Source of the DNA: Pseudonocardia nematodicida
GTDB taxonomy: Bacteria; Actinomycetota; Actinomycetes; Mycobacteriales; Pseudonocardiaceae
Direction: 5' to 3'
Assembly (NCBI RefSeq): GCF_040105385.1
Contig: NZ_JBEDNQ010000002.1
Coordinates: 310,001 to 374,000, forward strand
Length of the DNA stretch: 64,000 bases
The notes under the pieces were generated by a model. That model saw nothing but the letters and a program-made list of their open reading frames with translations, searched no databases and had not been told where the DNA came from. The first letter of the stretch is position 1, and every line of letters begins with the position of its first letter. The position numbers were made by a program, and so were the translations under genes. Below, piece by piece: positions 1 to 7,805 of the stretch.

Positions 1-282
1 CTCCAGCTGCGGCTCGGGAACCCGCGCACCCTGCCGGGCCCGGAGGAGGTCGCCGGCTTCGAGTGGACCGACCAGGCCCGCGCGTTCGTCGAGCAGCGGC
101 AGGCCGACCAGATCATCGGGTCGCCGGCGACCGTCCGGGCCGGCGTCGAGGAGCTGGTCGCGCGCACCGGCGTCGACGAGCTGATGGTCACCACCTCGAT
201 GTTCCGTGGCGAGGACCGGCTGCGCTCCTACGAGCTGCTCGCCGAGGCCGTCGGGATGCCGGCGGCCGCCACCGCTGCCTGA
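1..282 (+). CDS. LLM-class flavin-dependent oxidoreductase, C-terminal fragment
   Basis: The reading frame is open from the first base of the window and stops at a TGA at 280-282, so only the last 93 residues are present. The segment IIGSPATVRAGVEELVARTG followed by VDELMVTTSMF is the usual C-terminal signature of bacterial luciferase-like (LLM) monooxygenases, where the end of the TIM barrel packs against the flavin pocket. Substrate and cofactor (FMN or F420) cannot be told from this part. The next gene is 291 bp downstream with its own ribosome binding site, so this gene probably ends its transcription unit here. Family assignment is firm; function is unknown. Confidence 0.8.
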   Translation, partial: LQLRLGNPRTLPGPEEVAGFEWTDQARAFVEQRQADQIIGSPATVRAGVEELVARTGVDELMVTTSMFRGEDRLRSYELLAEAVGMPAAATAA

Positions 283-573
283 CACCGCCGCCCCGCCGCC
301 CTGCCGCACGGTCGCCCTGCCGCGCGGTCGCTCGACGGAGCCCACCGATCGACCGAACGCGGACGCGGACGCCGGGATGATCGGACATGCGGCTGACAAC
401 CCGGCACCCCGCCGTCACCGACCGCTGCCCCGGCCGGACGGCGTGCCGACGATCGAGTGACACGAAGGACGTGTCCACATCGCAACGTGTCGTTAACTCG
501 TTGATCCGGCGAGCACGTATACCGACGACCGGACGCCGGCCCCGCGCCGGCCGGACCGCGAGAGGAGTGGCGG
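283..573. other. Intergenic region upstream of the penicillin-binding protein
   Basis: No gene is supported here. The stretch around 485-525 is noticeably more AT-rich than its surroundings and holds the likely promoter of the downstream gene, with a TATACC hexamer at 518-523 as a possible -10. No convincing -35 at 17-18 bp could be assigned. A purine-rich AGAGGAG at 561-567 precedes the TTG start at 574. Confidence 0.4.
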
Positions 574-3500
574 TTGAGCGCTGGCCCGCCCCCGCCTCCG
601 CGGTCCCGGTGTCCCGCCGAGGAACCCGACCCGGACGGGTACGGACGGTCCGTCCGTACCCGGGAACGCCCCGCGCGGCGCAGCCGCGAGCGGTACGACG
701 GCGACCGGCCCGGCGACGGTCGACACGACGACCGCTACGGCGACGACCGGCGCGGCGACGACCGCCCCCGGCGCACGACCCCGGCACGCGACGGGGCGCC
801 CGACCCGCGCGGCGCCGACCCGGCTCGCCGGGCCCGCCCGGACCGCCGGACCGCCGATCCCCGCGGCCGGCGGGACCCCGCGGCCGACGCACGGCCGCAG
901 ACCTCGGAGACCGGCGCCCGCCGGGCCGCGACCGTTCCCGGTGGCCCGCACCGAGCCCGGGCCGGCGACGCGGGACCGGGCGCGCCCGGGCACGGGGCGG
1001 AGCGGCGTCCGCGTCCCGCGCAGCGCCCCGACGAGCCGGGTACGGCCACCGGAGCAACCCGCGCGACCCGGACCGCCTCCACCGGGGCGACACGCCCGGC
1101 CGGCGGCCGCACCGGCGCGCACGGCGCCGCAGGCACACCGGGCGGCCCGAACACACCGGGCGGCACACCGGGCACACCGGGCGGTCGCGGCAGCGACGGC
1201 GATCGCGGCGCCCGGAGCGGCCCGAGGCCCCAGGCCGGTCCGGGCGCGCTGGGCGGGCCGGGGTCGCAGAGCACCCAGAAGGTCGGTCTCCGGGTGCGCG
1301 GCGGCACGGTCCCGCGCGACCCGGGGGCACCGGCCCCGGCACCCCTGCCGGTGCCGCCGCGCGGCGGGCGTTCCGGCGCGACGCCCGTCCCGGGCGTCCC
1401 GGGCGGACCGACGGCCGCGCGTGTCCCGGGCGGACCGCCGACCGCGCGCCCGGCCCCGTCGTCCGGGTCGGATCCCGAGGCCGGCCCGCCCGCCCGCGAC
1501 GACCGGTCCGCGCCGCAGCGGGACCGCGGTGACCGCGCGCCCCGAGGACGTCGTGCCGGGGACACCGGCGGGACCCGGTCGGGCCGTGCCACCGGCGAGC
1601 ACGCACACGCCGAGTCCGGTTCCACCTCGGGGCGCCGCCGTCGACGAGCCGGGCCCGCCGGCCCCTGGGGCCGGGTCGTCGCGTTCGCCGGCCCGGGGGT
1701 CGAGGTGGCCCGCCGCCGGCTCGGCATCCTCGATGCCGAGCAGAAGGCCGCGCTGTCCCCCGCGCAGCGGCGCACCCGTCGTCGCACGCAGATCAGGTAC
1801 TCCCTGGTGGGCACCGCGGCCTCGGTGGTGCTCCTGCCGCTGCTGGTGCTCGGGCTGGGCTGGCTGATGTTCCCGGTCCCCTCCCCCGACGACGCGGTGC
1901 AGAACCAGATCGCCACCGTCTCCTTCGCCGACGGGGACCAGCTCGCCCGGCTGGTGCCCGAGCAGGGCAACCGGATCCGGGTGTCGATGGACGCGATCCC
2001 GGTGCACGTGCGGGAGGCGGTGCTGGCCGCCGAGGACCGGAGCTTCTACTCGAACCCCGGGTTCGACCTCACCGGGATCGCGCGGGCGGTGCTCAACCAG
2101 CTCTCCGGCGGCGCCGGTGGCGGGTCCACGATCACCCAGCAGTACGTCAAGAACACCCTGGTCGGCAACGACGCGACGTACTGGCGCAAGTACAAGGAAC
2201 TGGTCATCTCGCTGAAGGTCTCCGGCCAGAAGTCCAAGGACGAGATCCTCAACGACTACCTGAACGCGATCTACTACGGGCGCGGTGCGTACGGCATCGA
2301 GTCGGCCAGCCTCGCCTACTACGGCAAGCCGGCGGCCCAGCTGAGCCCCAGCGAGGGCGCGCTGCTGGCCGGGATCATCCAGTCGCCGTCGAACTGGGAC
2401 CCGGCCGTCGCGCCGGAGCGCGCCGAGGCGCGCTGGAACTTCGTGCTCGACGGCATGATGAGCCAGGGCTGGCTGTCCGAGGCCGACCGGCGGGCGGCGG
2501 TGTTCCCGGAGACGATCCCGCCGGAGAACACCTCGCGGTCGTCGTCGCTGACCGACGAGCGCGGCCACATCCTCAACGCGGTGCGGGCCGAGCTGGGCTC
2601 GCTGGGGATCTCCGAGCAGGCCTTCGCCCAGGGCGGGCTGCAGGTCACCACGACGATCGACCCGGCCCGCCAGCAGGAGCTCACCGAGTCCGTCCGGGCC
2701 CGGATGGAGGGCCAGCCCGAGGTGCTGCGCACCGGCGCCGTCGCCATCGACCCGCGCACCGGCGGCATCGTCGGCTACTACGGCGGCGCGAACGGCACCG
2801 GCCTGGACTACGCGCAGGTGATGAAGCAGCCGGGGTCGACGTTCAAACCGTTCGCGGTGCTCGCCGGGCTGCTGTCCGACCCGCCGATCGGGCTCGGCAC
2901 CGTCTATGACGGCTCGGAGCGGCCCGGCCTGCGCAACGCCGAGGGCGCCAACTGCCCGAGCTGCGACCTCAAGCAGGCCATGACGATCTCCAACAACGTC
3001 GTGTTCACCCAGCTGGCCCGCGAGGTCGGGCCGCAGAAGGTCGCCGACGCCGCACGCCTGGCCGGGATCACCGCGCCGATGGAGGAGCCGGACGCCCGCC
3101 TGCCGCTGGGCAACAAGGAGGTCACCCCGGTCCAGCTGGCGTCGTCGTACGCGACGATTGCCGCGGGCGGGGTCTGGCACGCCCCGCACCTGGTCTCCAG
3201 CGTCGTCGACTCCGACGGCCGGCTGCTCTACGAGTACGAGCCCGGCGACGGCGAGCAGCGCTTCTCCGACCAGGTCGCCCGCAACGTCACCGAGGCGATG
3301 ATCGACGTCGTCTCGCACGACGACCTGGACCTGCCCCGCGGCCAGGTGGCCGCGGGCAAGACCGGCACCGTCCAGTCCCGGTTCGAGGGCGAGAACAACG
3401 ACGCCTGGTTCGCCGGCTTCACCCCCGAGCTCGCGACGGCCGTGTGGGTCGGGACCGACCGCAACGACCCCATCCGCAACGCCGCCGGGTCCCCCATCAA

Positions 3501-3897
3501 CGGGCGCGACCTGCCGGCCGCCGTCTGGCAGGGCTTCATGTCGAGCGCGGTGCGCGGCGGTGAGGTCGCCGAGTTCCCGACCTTCCGGGCGCTGGGCAGC
3601 ACCCCGTCCTCGTTGTCGGCGAACGAGCCGGCCACGCCGGTCGCGCCGCCGACCAGCACCGCCCCCGAGCCGACGACGCCCGAGGAACCGGCGGCCCCGG
3701 ACGTCGCACCCCCGCCCGAGGACGGCGCCCCACCACCGCCGGACCAGCAGGAGACCCCGGCCGGTCCGGACGGTCCCGGCGCACCCGAGGGGACGCCGCC
3801 GCCGGCGGGCGAGCCGGAGCCGCTGCGGGCCCAGCAGGAGGAACCGCGGCCCGGCGAGGAGGCGGGCCGCCGGGACGGGGACCGGCGGGAGGAGTGA
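574..3897 (+). CDS. Class A penicillin-binding protein (transglycosylase/transpeptidase)
   Basis: Bifunctional peptidoglycan synthase of 1107 residues: it polymerises glycan strands from lipid II and cross-links stem peptides outside the membrane. Residues 1-405 are a cytoplasmic, low-complexity Arg/Gly/Pro/Asp-rich extension, followed by one transmembrane helix at about 411-432. The GT51 domain has the catalytic motif EDRSFYSNPGFD (Glu487) and GGSTITQQYVKN. The transpeptidase domain has SxxK at Ser755 (QPGSTFKPF), SNN at 806-808 and KTG at 929-931. The C-terminal 120 residues are Pro/Glu-rich. TTG at 574 is chosen because AGAGGAG lies 6 nt upstream and the first residues (MSAGPPPPP) continue the low-complexity tail. 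It resembles PonA-type enzymes, but the N-terminal extension is exceptionally long. Confidence 0.92.
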   Translation: MSAGPPPPPRSRCPAEEPDPDGYGRSVRTRERPARRSRERYDGDRPGDGRHDDRYGDDRRGDDRPRRTTPARDGAPDPRGADPARRARPDRRTADPRGRRDPAADARPQTSETGARRAATVPGGPHRARAGDAGPGAPGHGAERRPRPAQRPDEPGTATGATRATRTASTGATRPAGGRTGAHGAAGTPGGPNTPGGTPGTPGGRGSDGDRGARSGPRPQAGPGALGGPGSQSTQKVGLRVRGGTVPRDPGAPAPAPLPVPPRGGRSGATPVPGVPGGPTAARVPGGPPTARPAPSSGSDPEAGPPARDDRSAPQRDRGDRAPRGRRAGDTGGTRSGRATGEHAHAESGSTSGRRRRRAGPAGPWGRVVAFAGPGVEVARRRLGILDAEQKAALSPAQRRTRRRTQIRYSLVGTAASVVLLPLLVLGLGWLMFPVPSPDDAVQNQIATVSFADGDQLARLVPEQGNRIRVSMDAIPVHVREAVLAAEDRSFYSNPGFDLTGIARAVLNQLSGGAGGGSTITQQYVKNTLVGNDATYWRKYKELVISLKVSGQKSKDEILNDYLNAIYYGRGAYGIESASLAYYGKPAAQLSPSEGALLAGIIQSPSNWDPAVAPERAEARWNFVLDGMMSQGWLSEADRRAAVFPETIPPENTSRSSSLTDERGHILNAVRAELGSLGISEQAFAQGGLQVTTTIDPARQQELTESVRARMEGQPEVLRTGAVAIDPRTGGIVGYYGGANGTGLDYAQVMKQPGSTFKPFAVLAGLLSDPPIGLGTVYDGSERPGLRNAEGANCPSCDLKQAMTISNNVVFTQLAREVGPQKVADAARLAGITAPMEEPDARLPLGNKEVTPVQLASSYATIAAGGVWHAPHLVSSVVDSDGRLLYEYEPGDGEQRFSDQVARNVTEAMIDVVSHDDLDLPRGQVAAGKTGTVQSRFEGENNDAWFAGFTPELATAVWVGTDRNDPIRNAAGSPINGRDLPAAVWQGFMSSAVRGGEVAEFPTFRALGSTPSSLSANEPATPVAPPTSTAPEPTTPEEPAAPDVAPPPEDGAPPPPDQQETPAGPDGPGAPEGTPPPAGEPEPLRAQQEEPRPGEEAGRRDGDRREE

Positions 3898-3964
3898 CCC
3901 CGCGCCGCAGGCACCCGTCCGCCCCGCGCGGGCTCGAGCCCTGCCGAGGTGCTCCGGACCGGGC

Positions 3965-3970
3965 TACCGT
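3965..3970 (+). promoter_or_regulatory. -10-like element for a leaderless start
   Basis: TACCGT lies 6 nt before the GTG at 3977, the spacing expected when transcription starts on the start codon. No Shine-Dalgarno sequence is present between them. Confidence 0.5.
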
Positions 3971-3976
3971 GGTGCG

Positions 3977-4189
3977 GTGACCGGACACCATCACTTCGAG
4001 GTGGTGGCCTGGCGGGCGGACCGCAGGCTCACCCTCTACGTGCCCGGTATCGAGGCCTCCACCACCGTCGACGACCCGCGGACCGCCGAGGACGCGGTCC
4101 GCGACCTCATCGCGGACCTGACCGGTGTCGACCGCGGCACCATCACCTGCGACATCCGGCTCGGCCGGCCGTGGCGGTCCGGGATCTGA
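3977..4189 (+). CDS. Small HicB-like hypothetical protein
   Basis: A 70-residue protein starting VTGHHHFEVVAWRADRR. The pattern LTLYVPGIEASTTVDDPRT then AEDAVRDLIADLTG recalls the partial RNase-H-like fold of HicB antitoxins, in which a beta hairpin is followed by a helix beginning at a conserved Ala-Arg/Glu stretch. No DNA-binding domain and no HicA toxin partner are visible next to it, so an antitoxin role is not supported. The GTG at 3977 is chosen over in-frame upstream positions because those lie inside the preceding coding region and because of the -10-like hexamer just upstream. It converges with lysG, the stop codons being 7 bp apart. Confidence 0.65.
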   Translation: MTGHHHFEVVAWRADRRLTLYVPGIEASTTVDDPRTAEDAVRDLIADLTGVDRGTITCDIRLGRPWRSGI

Positions 4190-4196
4190 GGGCGGC

Positions 4197-5090
4197 TCAG
4201 CCGGGCGGGACCAGTGCCCGCGACGCGACCTCCTGCACCGACGCGGTCAGCGCGTCCAGCACCGCGGTGCTCAGCTTCCAGCGCTGCCAGTACAGCGGCA
4301 CGTCGAGGCACCGGTCGGCGTCGAGCAGCACGGCCCGCCCGGTCCGGGTGGCCGCGCGGGCCTGGTCGTCGGTGAACATCCCCCAGCCCAGTCCGGAGCG
4401 GACCGCCTTGACGTAGCCGTCGGCGGCCGGGACCCGGTGTGCCGGACCGGTGCACGGCCGGTGCGTGAGCCCGCGGACGAAGCGGGTCTGCAGCCGGTCC
4501 TTGGCCCCGAAGTCCACCCGCGGCGCGGCCGGGAACGCCTGTGCCGGGTCGCGCCCGGCGAACCAGCGGTCGTACACCGGGCGGGCGGCGACCGGCCGGT
4601 AGCGGGTGGCCCCGAGCGGCTGGACGGCGCAGCCCTGCACCGGCGACGCCGACGTCGTGACCGCACCGACCACCGCGCCCTCGCGCAGCAGCGCGGCGGT
4701 GTGCTCCTCGTCGTCGACGTGCAGGTCCAGGCGGACGCCGTGCTGCTGGGCCAGCGGGACGAGTGCCCGCAGGAACCATCCGGTGAGCGAGTCGGCGTTC
4801 ACCGCGATGGGCAGGTGCACCGGCGCGGCCCGGTCGCCGTCGCCGAACGTGCGGGCGACCTCGCCCTCCAGCACCTCGATCTGCCGGGCCAGCCGCAGCA
4901 GCGCCTGGCCCGCCCCGGTCGCCACACAGGGCCGGGACCGGCGGACGAGCACCTGGCGCGCCTGCCGTTCCAGGGCCTTGATCCGTTGCGACACCGCGGA
5001 CGGGGTGAGCGCGAGCCGCTCGGCCGCCGCCTCGAAGCTCCCCTGCTCGACGACGGCGCTCAGCGTGGCCAGCCGGTCCCGGTCGTACAT
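4197..5090 (-). CDS. lysG: LysR-family regulator LysG (ArgP-type)
   Basis: LysR-type transcription factor expected to sense intracellular lysine/arginine and activate the exporter gene. The N-terminal winged helix-turn-helix contains AAERLALTPSAVSQRIKALE, a near-consensus LysG/ArgP recognition helix, followed by a linker helix and a periplasmic-binding-like effector domain (from about residue 95). ATG at 5090 is preferred: it gives MYDRDRLATLSAVVEQGSF, matching the length of family members. A GTG at 5105 would add only five residues. The gene is divergent from lysE across 74 bp that contain a dyad, the standard lysG-lysE arrangement of actinobacteria. Assignment is strong because both partners are present. 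Confidence 0.88.
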   Translation of the reverse strand: MYDRDRLATLSAVVEQGSFEAAAERLALTPSAVSQRIKALERQARQVLVRRSRPCVATGAGQALLRLARQIEVLEGEVARTFGDGDRAAPVHLPIAVNADSLTGWFLRALVPLAQQHGVRLDLHVDDEEHTAALLREGAVVGAVTTSASPVQGCAVQPLGATRYRPVAARPVYDRWFAGRDPAQAFPAAPRVDFGAKDRLQTRFVRGLTHRPCTGPAHRVPAADGYVKAVRSGLGWGMFTDDQARAATRTGRAVLLDADRCLDVPLYWQRWKLSTAVLDALTASVQEVASRALVPPG

Positions 5091-5133
5091 GAAGCCATTC
5101 TTCACCGACTGACAGAAGTTGAGCCAGAGCGGG

Positions 5134-5158
5134 AGATCGGGCGAACCCGATCTACGGT
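5134..5158 (+). promoter_or_regulatory. lysE promoter with inverted repeat
   Basis: AGATCGGG (5134-5141) and CCCGATCT (5146-5153) form a perfect 8-bp inverted repeat around CGAA. It contains an ATC-N10-GAT core like the T-N11-A boxes of LysR regulators. The -10-like TACGGT (5153-5158) follows directly and lies 6 nt before the lysE GTG, suggesting a leaderless transcript. The dyad therefore sits inside the core promoter rather than upstream of it, which is unusual for an activator site. Confidence 0.55.
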
Positions 5159-5164
5159 CGCGGC

Positions 5165-5758
5165 GTGAGCGTGGTGGTGGGGTACGGGACGGGCCTGTCG
5201 TTGATCGCGGCGATCGGGGCGCAGAACGCGTTCGTGCTGCGGCAGGGGCTGCGTCGCGAGCACGTGTCCGCGGTCGTGGTGTTCTGCGTGCTGGCCGACG
5301 TGCTGGTGGTGGCGGCCGCGGTGGGCGGGGTCGGGCTGCTGCTGTCCGGCGTGCCGGGCCTGCTCGAGGTCGTCCGCTGGGGCGGGGTGGCCTACCTCGC
5401 CGGTTACGGGCTGTTCGCGGCCCGGCGGGCCCTGCGCCCCGGCACGCTGAGCGCCGACGCGACCGGCGCCCGGCGCCGGCTCGCCCCGGTGCTCGGCACG
5501 GCCGCCGCGCTGACCCTGCTCAACCCGCACGTGTTCCTCGACATGCTGGTGCTCGGCTCGCTGTCCGCCCCGCACGGTGAGCAGCGCTGGGCCTTCGCCG
5601 CCGGGGTGATCGCGGCCAGCCTGACCTGGTTCGTCGCCCTCGGCTACGGCGCCGGCCGGCTGTCCGGCCTGTTCGCCCGGCCCGCGGCGTGGCGGGTGCT
5701 CGACGGCGGCGTCGCGGCCCTGATGTTCGCGCTCGCCGCCGGTCTGGCCCTCTCCTGA
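5165..5758 (+). CDS. lysE: LysE-family basic amino acid exporter
   Basis: Membrane exporter of 197 residues with about six hydrophobic segments. The N-terminal motif GLSLIAAIGAQNAFVLRQGL is the LysE/ArgO signature, and TLLNPHVFLDMLVLGSL is the second conserved loop of the family. It would export lysine and/or arginine when these accumulate. The divergent lysG next to it supports this over the broader RhtB homoserine/threonine group. The GTG at 5165 is the only start that keeps the first transmembrane segment, and it has a -10-like hexamer 6 nt upstream. Confidence 0.9.
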   Translation: MSVVVGYGTGLSLIAAIGAQNAFVLRQGLRREHVSAVVVFCVLADVLVVAAAVGGVGLLLSGVPGLLEVVRWGGVAYLAGYGLFAARRALRPGTLSADATGARRRLAPVLGTAAALTLLNPHVFLDMLVLGSLSAPHGEQRWAFAAGVIAASLTWFVALGYGAGRLSGLFARPAAWRVLDGGVAALMFALAAGLALS

Positions 5759-5787
5759 GCACTCACCCCAGCCCGGCCGGCCCCGAA

Positions 5788-5847
5788 CGCTCACCCGACC
5801 GGTTCGTGCTCACGCGATCGCGTGAGCACCCACGAGTCCGGTGAGCG
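5788..5847. repeat. Nested palindromic element (family A, copy 1)
   Basis: The core 5806-5829 is a perfect 24-bp palindrome with half GTGCTCACGCGA. An outer pair CGCTCACC (5788-5795) and GGTGAGCG (5840-5847) encloses it. The inner 20 bp (5808-5827) match 46481-46500 at 18 of 20 positions, and the outer half CGCTCAC recurs there too, so this is a repeated element rather than a chance hairpin. It lies downstream of lysE and may also stop transcription, although no T-run follows. Confidence 0.65.
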
Positions 5848-6016
5848 CCGCCGGGGCGACCGGGCGCGGAGCGGACCTTCCGGGGCGCGCCCGTTCATCT
5901 GATCGACCCCGGGTTGCCACGCAGCGTCACCGGACTGCCCGGTAACGTCCGATGCGAGCGTCACTGTCCGGTTCATCGTGTGAGATCCGGCCCCGGCGGG
6001 CCGTGGAGGAGTCCCC

Positions 6017-7750
6017 GTGCCCAGATTCCGCGCCTCGGCCGCGATGGCCGCCGCGCTGACCGCGTCCGCGATGGTGCTCACCGCCACCCCGGCCCTCGCC
6101 GGCGGCGGCGACGAGCCGGTCGCGCCGGGGACGACCCGCCTGACGCTGCTGCACGCCAACGACCTGGAGTCGGCACTGCTGCCGATCGAGCTGGCCGGCG
6201 CCGAGCACGCCGGGGCGGCCCGGTTCGTGCAGCTGCTGCGCCAGGAGCAGGAGGCGGCGACCGGCCCGCTGGGCACCGACTCGCTGCTGACCCTGCACGC
6301 CGGCGACGGGTTCCTGCCCGGCCCCGAGCTCGACGCCGGGCAGGCCGAGGACGCCGGGAGCCTCTACGACGCGACCGCGTTCGCCGCGGCCGGCTTCGAC
6401 GTCGGCGTGCTGGGCAACCACGACTTCGACCTCGGCCCGGAGTTCCTCGCCGAGTACCTGCGCCTGCTGCCCGACACCGACTTCGTCTCGGCGAACCTGG
6501 ACCTGGCCCCCGAGCCGGCGCTGGCCGAGCTCGCCGGGGACGGCACCGTCGTGGCCCGCACGGTCGTGGAGGACGGCGGCGAGCAGTACGGCGTCATCGG
6601 CCTGACCACCCCCGAGCTGCCGCAGCTGTCGAGCTCCGGCGACGTCGCGGTGGACCGCGACCTCGCCGGTGTGGTCAACGCGCAGGCCGCCGCCCTGGAG
6701 GCGAGGGGTGTCGACCGGATCATCCTGCTCAGCCACCTGCAGGACATCGGCAACGAGATCGAGCTGGTCGCGGACCTGACCGGCGTGGACCTCGTCGTCG
6801 GCGGGGGCGGCGGGGAGATCATGGCCTCGCCCGGGAACCCGCTGCCGCCCGAGGACGAGGTGGACACCGGCGCCGACGGTCAGCCGCTGGCCTACCCGAC
6901 GACGGCCGTCGCCGCGGACGGGGCCGAGGTCCCGGTCGTCACCACCACCGGGCTGTACCGCTACGTCGGCAAGCTCGTCGTCGACTTCGACGCCGAGGGC
7001 GACGTCGTCGGGGTCGACGCCAACGAGAGCCGGCCGCTGCCGGTCGACTCGTCGGTCGAGCCCGACCCGCAGGTGCTCGCCGAGGTCGAGGAGCCGGTCA
7101 GCGCCTACGTCGCCGGGCTCGCCGACGAGGTCGTCGCCACCTCCGAGGTGCCGCTCGACGGCACCCGCACCGCCATCCGCGGAGGCCCGACGAACCTCGG
7201 CGACCTGGTCGCGGACTCGCTGCTCGCCGCGGGCCGCGCCGGGGCCGCCGACGCCGGGATCGCCGAGCCGGTCGTCGCGCTGCAGAACGGCGGCGGGATC
7301 CGCAACGACTCGGTGCTGCCGGCCGGCCCGATCAGTGCGCTGGACACCTTCGACGTGACGCCGTTCCCGAACTTCGTCGCGGTCGCCCCCGAGATGCCGG
7401 TCGCGGACTTCGTCGCCGCCCTCGACCACGGGTCCGTCGCCGGTGAGGGCTCGTTCGCCCAGATCGCGGGCTTCACCTACACCGCCGACCCGGCCGCCCC
7501 CGCCGGGACCCGGATCACCGAGCTCACCCTGGACGACGGCACCGCGCTGGTCGCCGGCGGCGAGGTCGTCGGCGAGGGCACCATCTCGGTGACCTCGATC
7601 GACTTCCTGTTGCGGGGCAGCGACGGATACGCCGCCTTCGAGGGCACCGAGTTCACCGTCCTGCCGCAGTCCCAGCAGGCTGCCCTGCAGTCCTTCCTGC
7701 GCGACGACCTCGGCGGCACCGTCACCGCGGAGGCCTACCCCGCGAACTGA
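6017..7750 (+). CDS. Secreted 5'-nucleotidase / UshA-type metallophosphatase
   Basis: Exported hydrolase of 577 residues that would release phosphate from extracellular nucleotides or related esters. A signal peptide ends near ATPALA (residue 28). The metallophosphatase domain has TLLHANDLES, GNHDFD (Asn134, His135, Asp136) and a GGGG-containing loop near 255. The C-terminal 5_nucleotid_C domain has NGGGIRNDSVLPAG, TFDVTPFPN and LLRGSDGYAAF, the substrate-binding loop. The GTG at 6017 has GGAGGA at 6005-6010. There is no cell-wall anchor or extra transmembrane helix, so it is probably released or loosely wall-associated. Substrate range cannot be read from the sequence. Confidence 0.88.
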   Translation: MPRFRASAAMAAALTASAMVLTATPALAGGGDEPVAPGTTRLTLLHANDLESALLPIELAGAEHAGAARFVQLLRQEQEAATGPLGTDSLLTLHAGDGFLPGPELDAGQAEDAGSLYDATAFAAAGFDVGVLGNHDFDLGPEFLAEYLRLLPDTDFVSANLDLAPEPALAELAGDGTVVARTVVEDGGEQYGVIGLTTPELPQLSSSGDVAVDRDLAGVVNAQAAALEARGVDRIILLSHLQDIGNEIELVADLTGVDLVVGGGGGEIMASPGNPLPPEDEVDTGADGQPLAYPTTAVAADGAEVPVVTTTGLYRYVGKLVVDFDAEGDVVGVDANESRPLPVDSSVEPDPQVLAEVEEPVSAYVAGLADEVVATSEVPLDGTRTAIRGGPTNLGDLVADSLLAAGRAGAADAGIAEPVVALQNGGGIRNDSVLPAGPISALDTFDVTPFPNFVAVAPEMPVADFVAALDHGSVAGEGSFAQIAGFTYTADPAAPAGTRITELTLDDGTALVAGGEVVGEGTISVTSIDFLLRGSDGYAAFEGTEFTVLPQSQQAALQSFLRDDLGGTVTAEAYPAN

Positions 7751-7767
7751 GACCTGCGGTCGACGAC

Positions 7768-7798
7768 TTGCGGTTGACGTCGCGTCAACTCCTACCGT
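7768..7798 (+). promoter_or_regulatory. MerR-type promoter with long spacer and central dyad
   Basis: A -35-like TTGCGG (7768-7773) and -10-like TACCGT (7793-7798) are separated by 19 bp. The spacer holds the perfect dyad GTTGACG-TCG-CGTCAAC (7773-7789). An over-long spacer with a dyad inside is the hallmark of MerR-activated promoters. The GTG at 7806 begins 7 nt after the -10, so the transcript is probably leaderless and autoregulated. Confidence 0.7.
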
Positions 7799-7805
7799 TC
7801 TCCTC

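Noticed and set aside
1130..1190. Tandem repeat of GGCACACCGGGC-type units in the penicillin-binding protein gene
   Set aside because: It encodes a short collagen-like Gly-Thr-Pro-Gly stretch within coding sequence; reported under the protein rather than as a separate repeat.
188..1606. Long reading frame on the minus strand opposite the penicillin-binding protein N-terminus
   Set aside because: It is Arg/Pro/Gly low-complexity sequence with no recognisable domain and no start signal; it mirrors the G+C bias of the real gene.
493..3318. 941-codon minus-strand frame opposite the penicillin-binding protein
   Set aside because: Antisense shadow of a well-supported gene; composition is that of third-position GC read backwards and contains no family motif.
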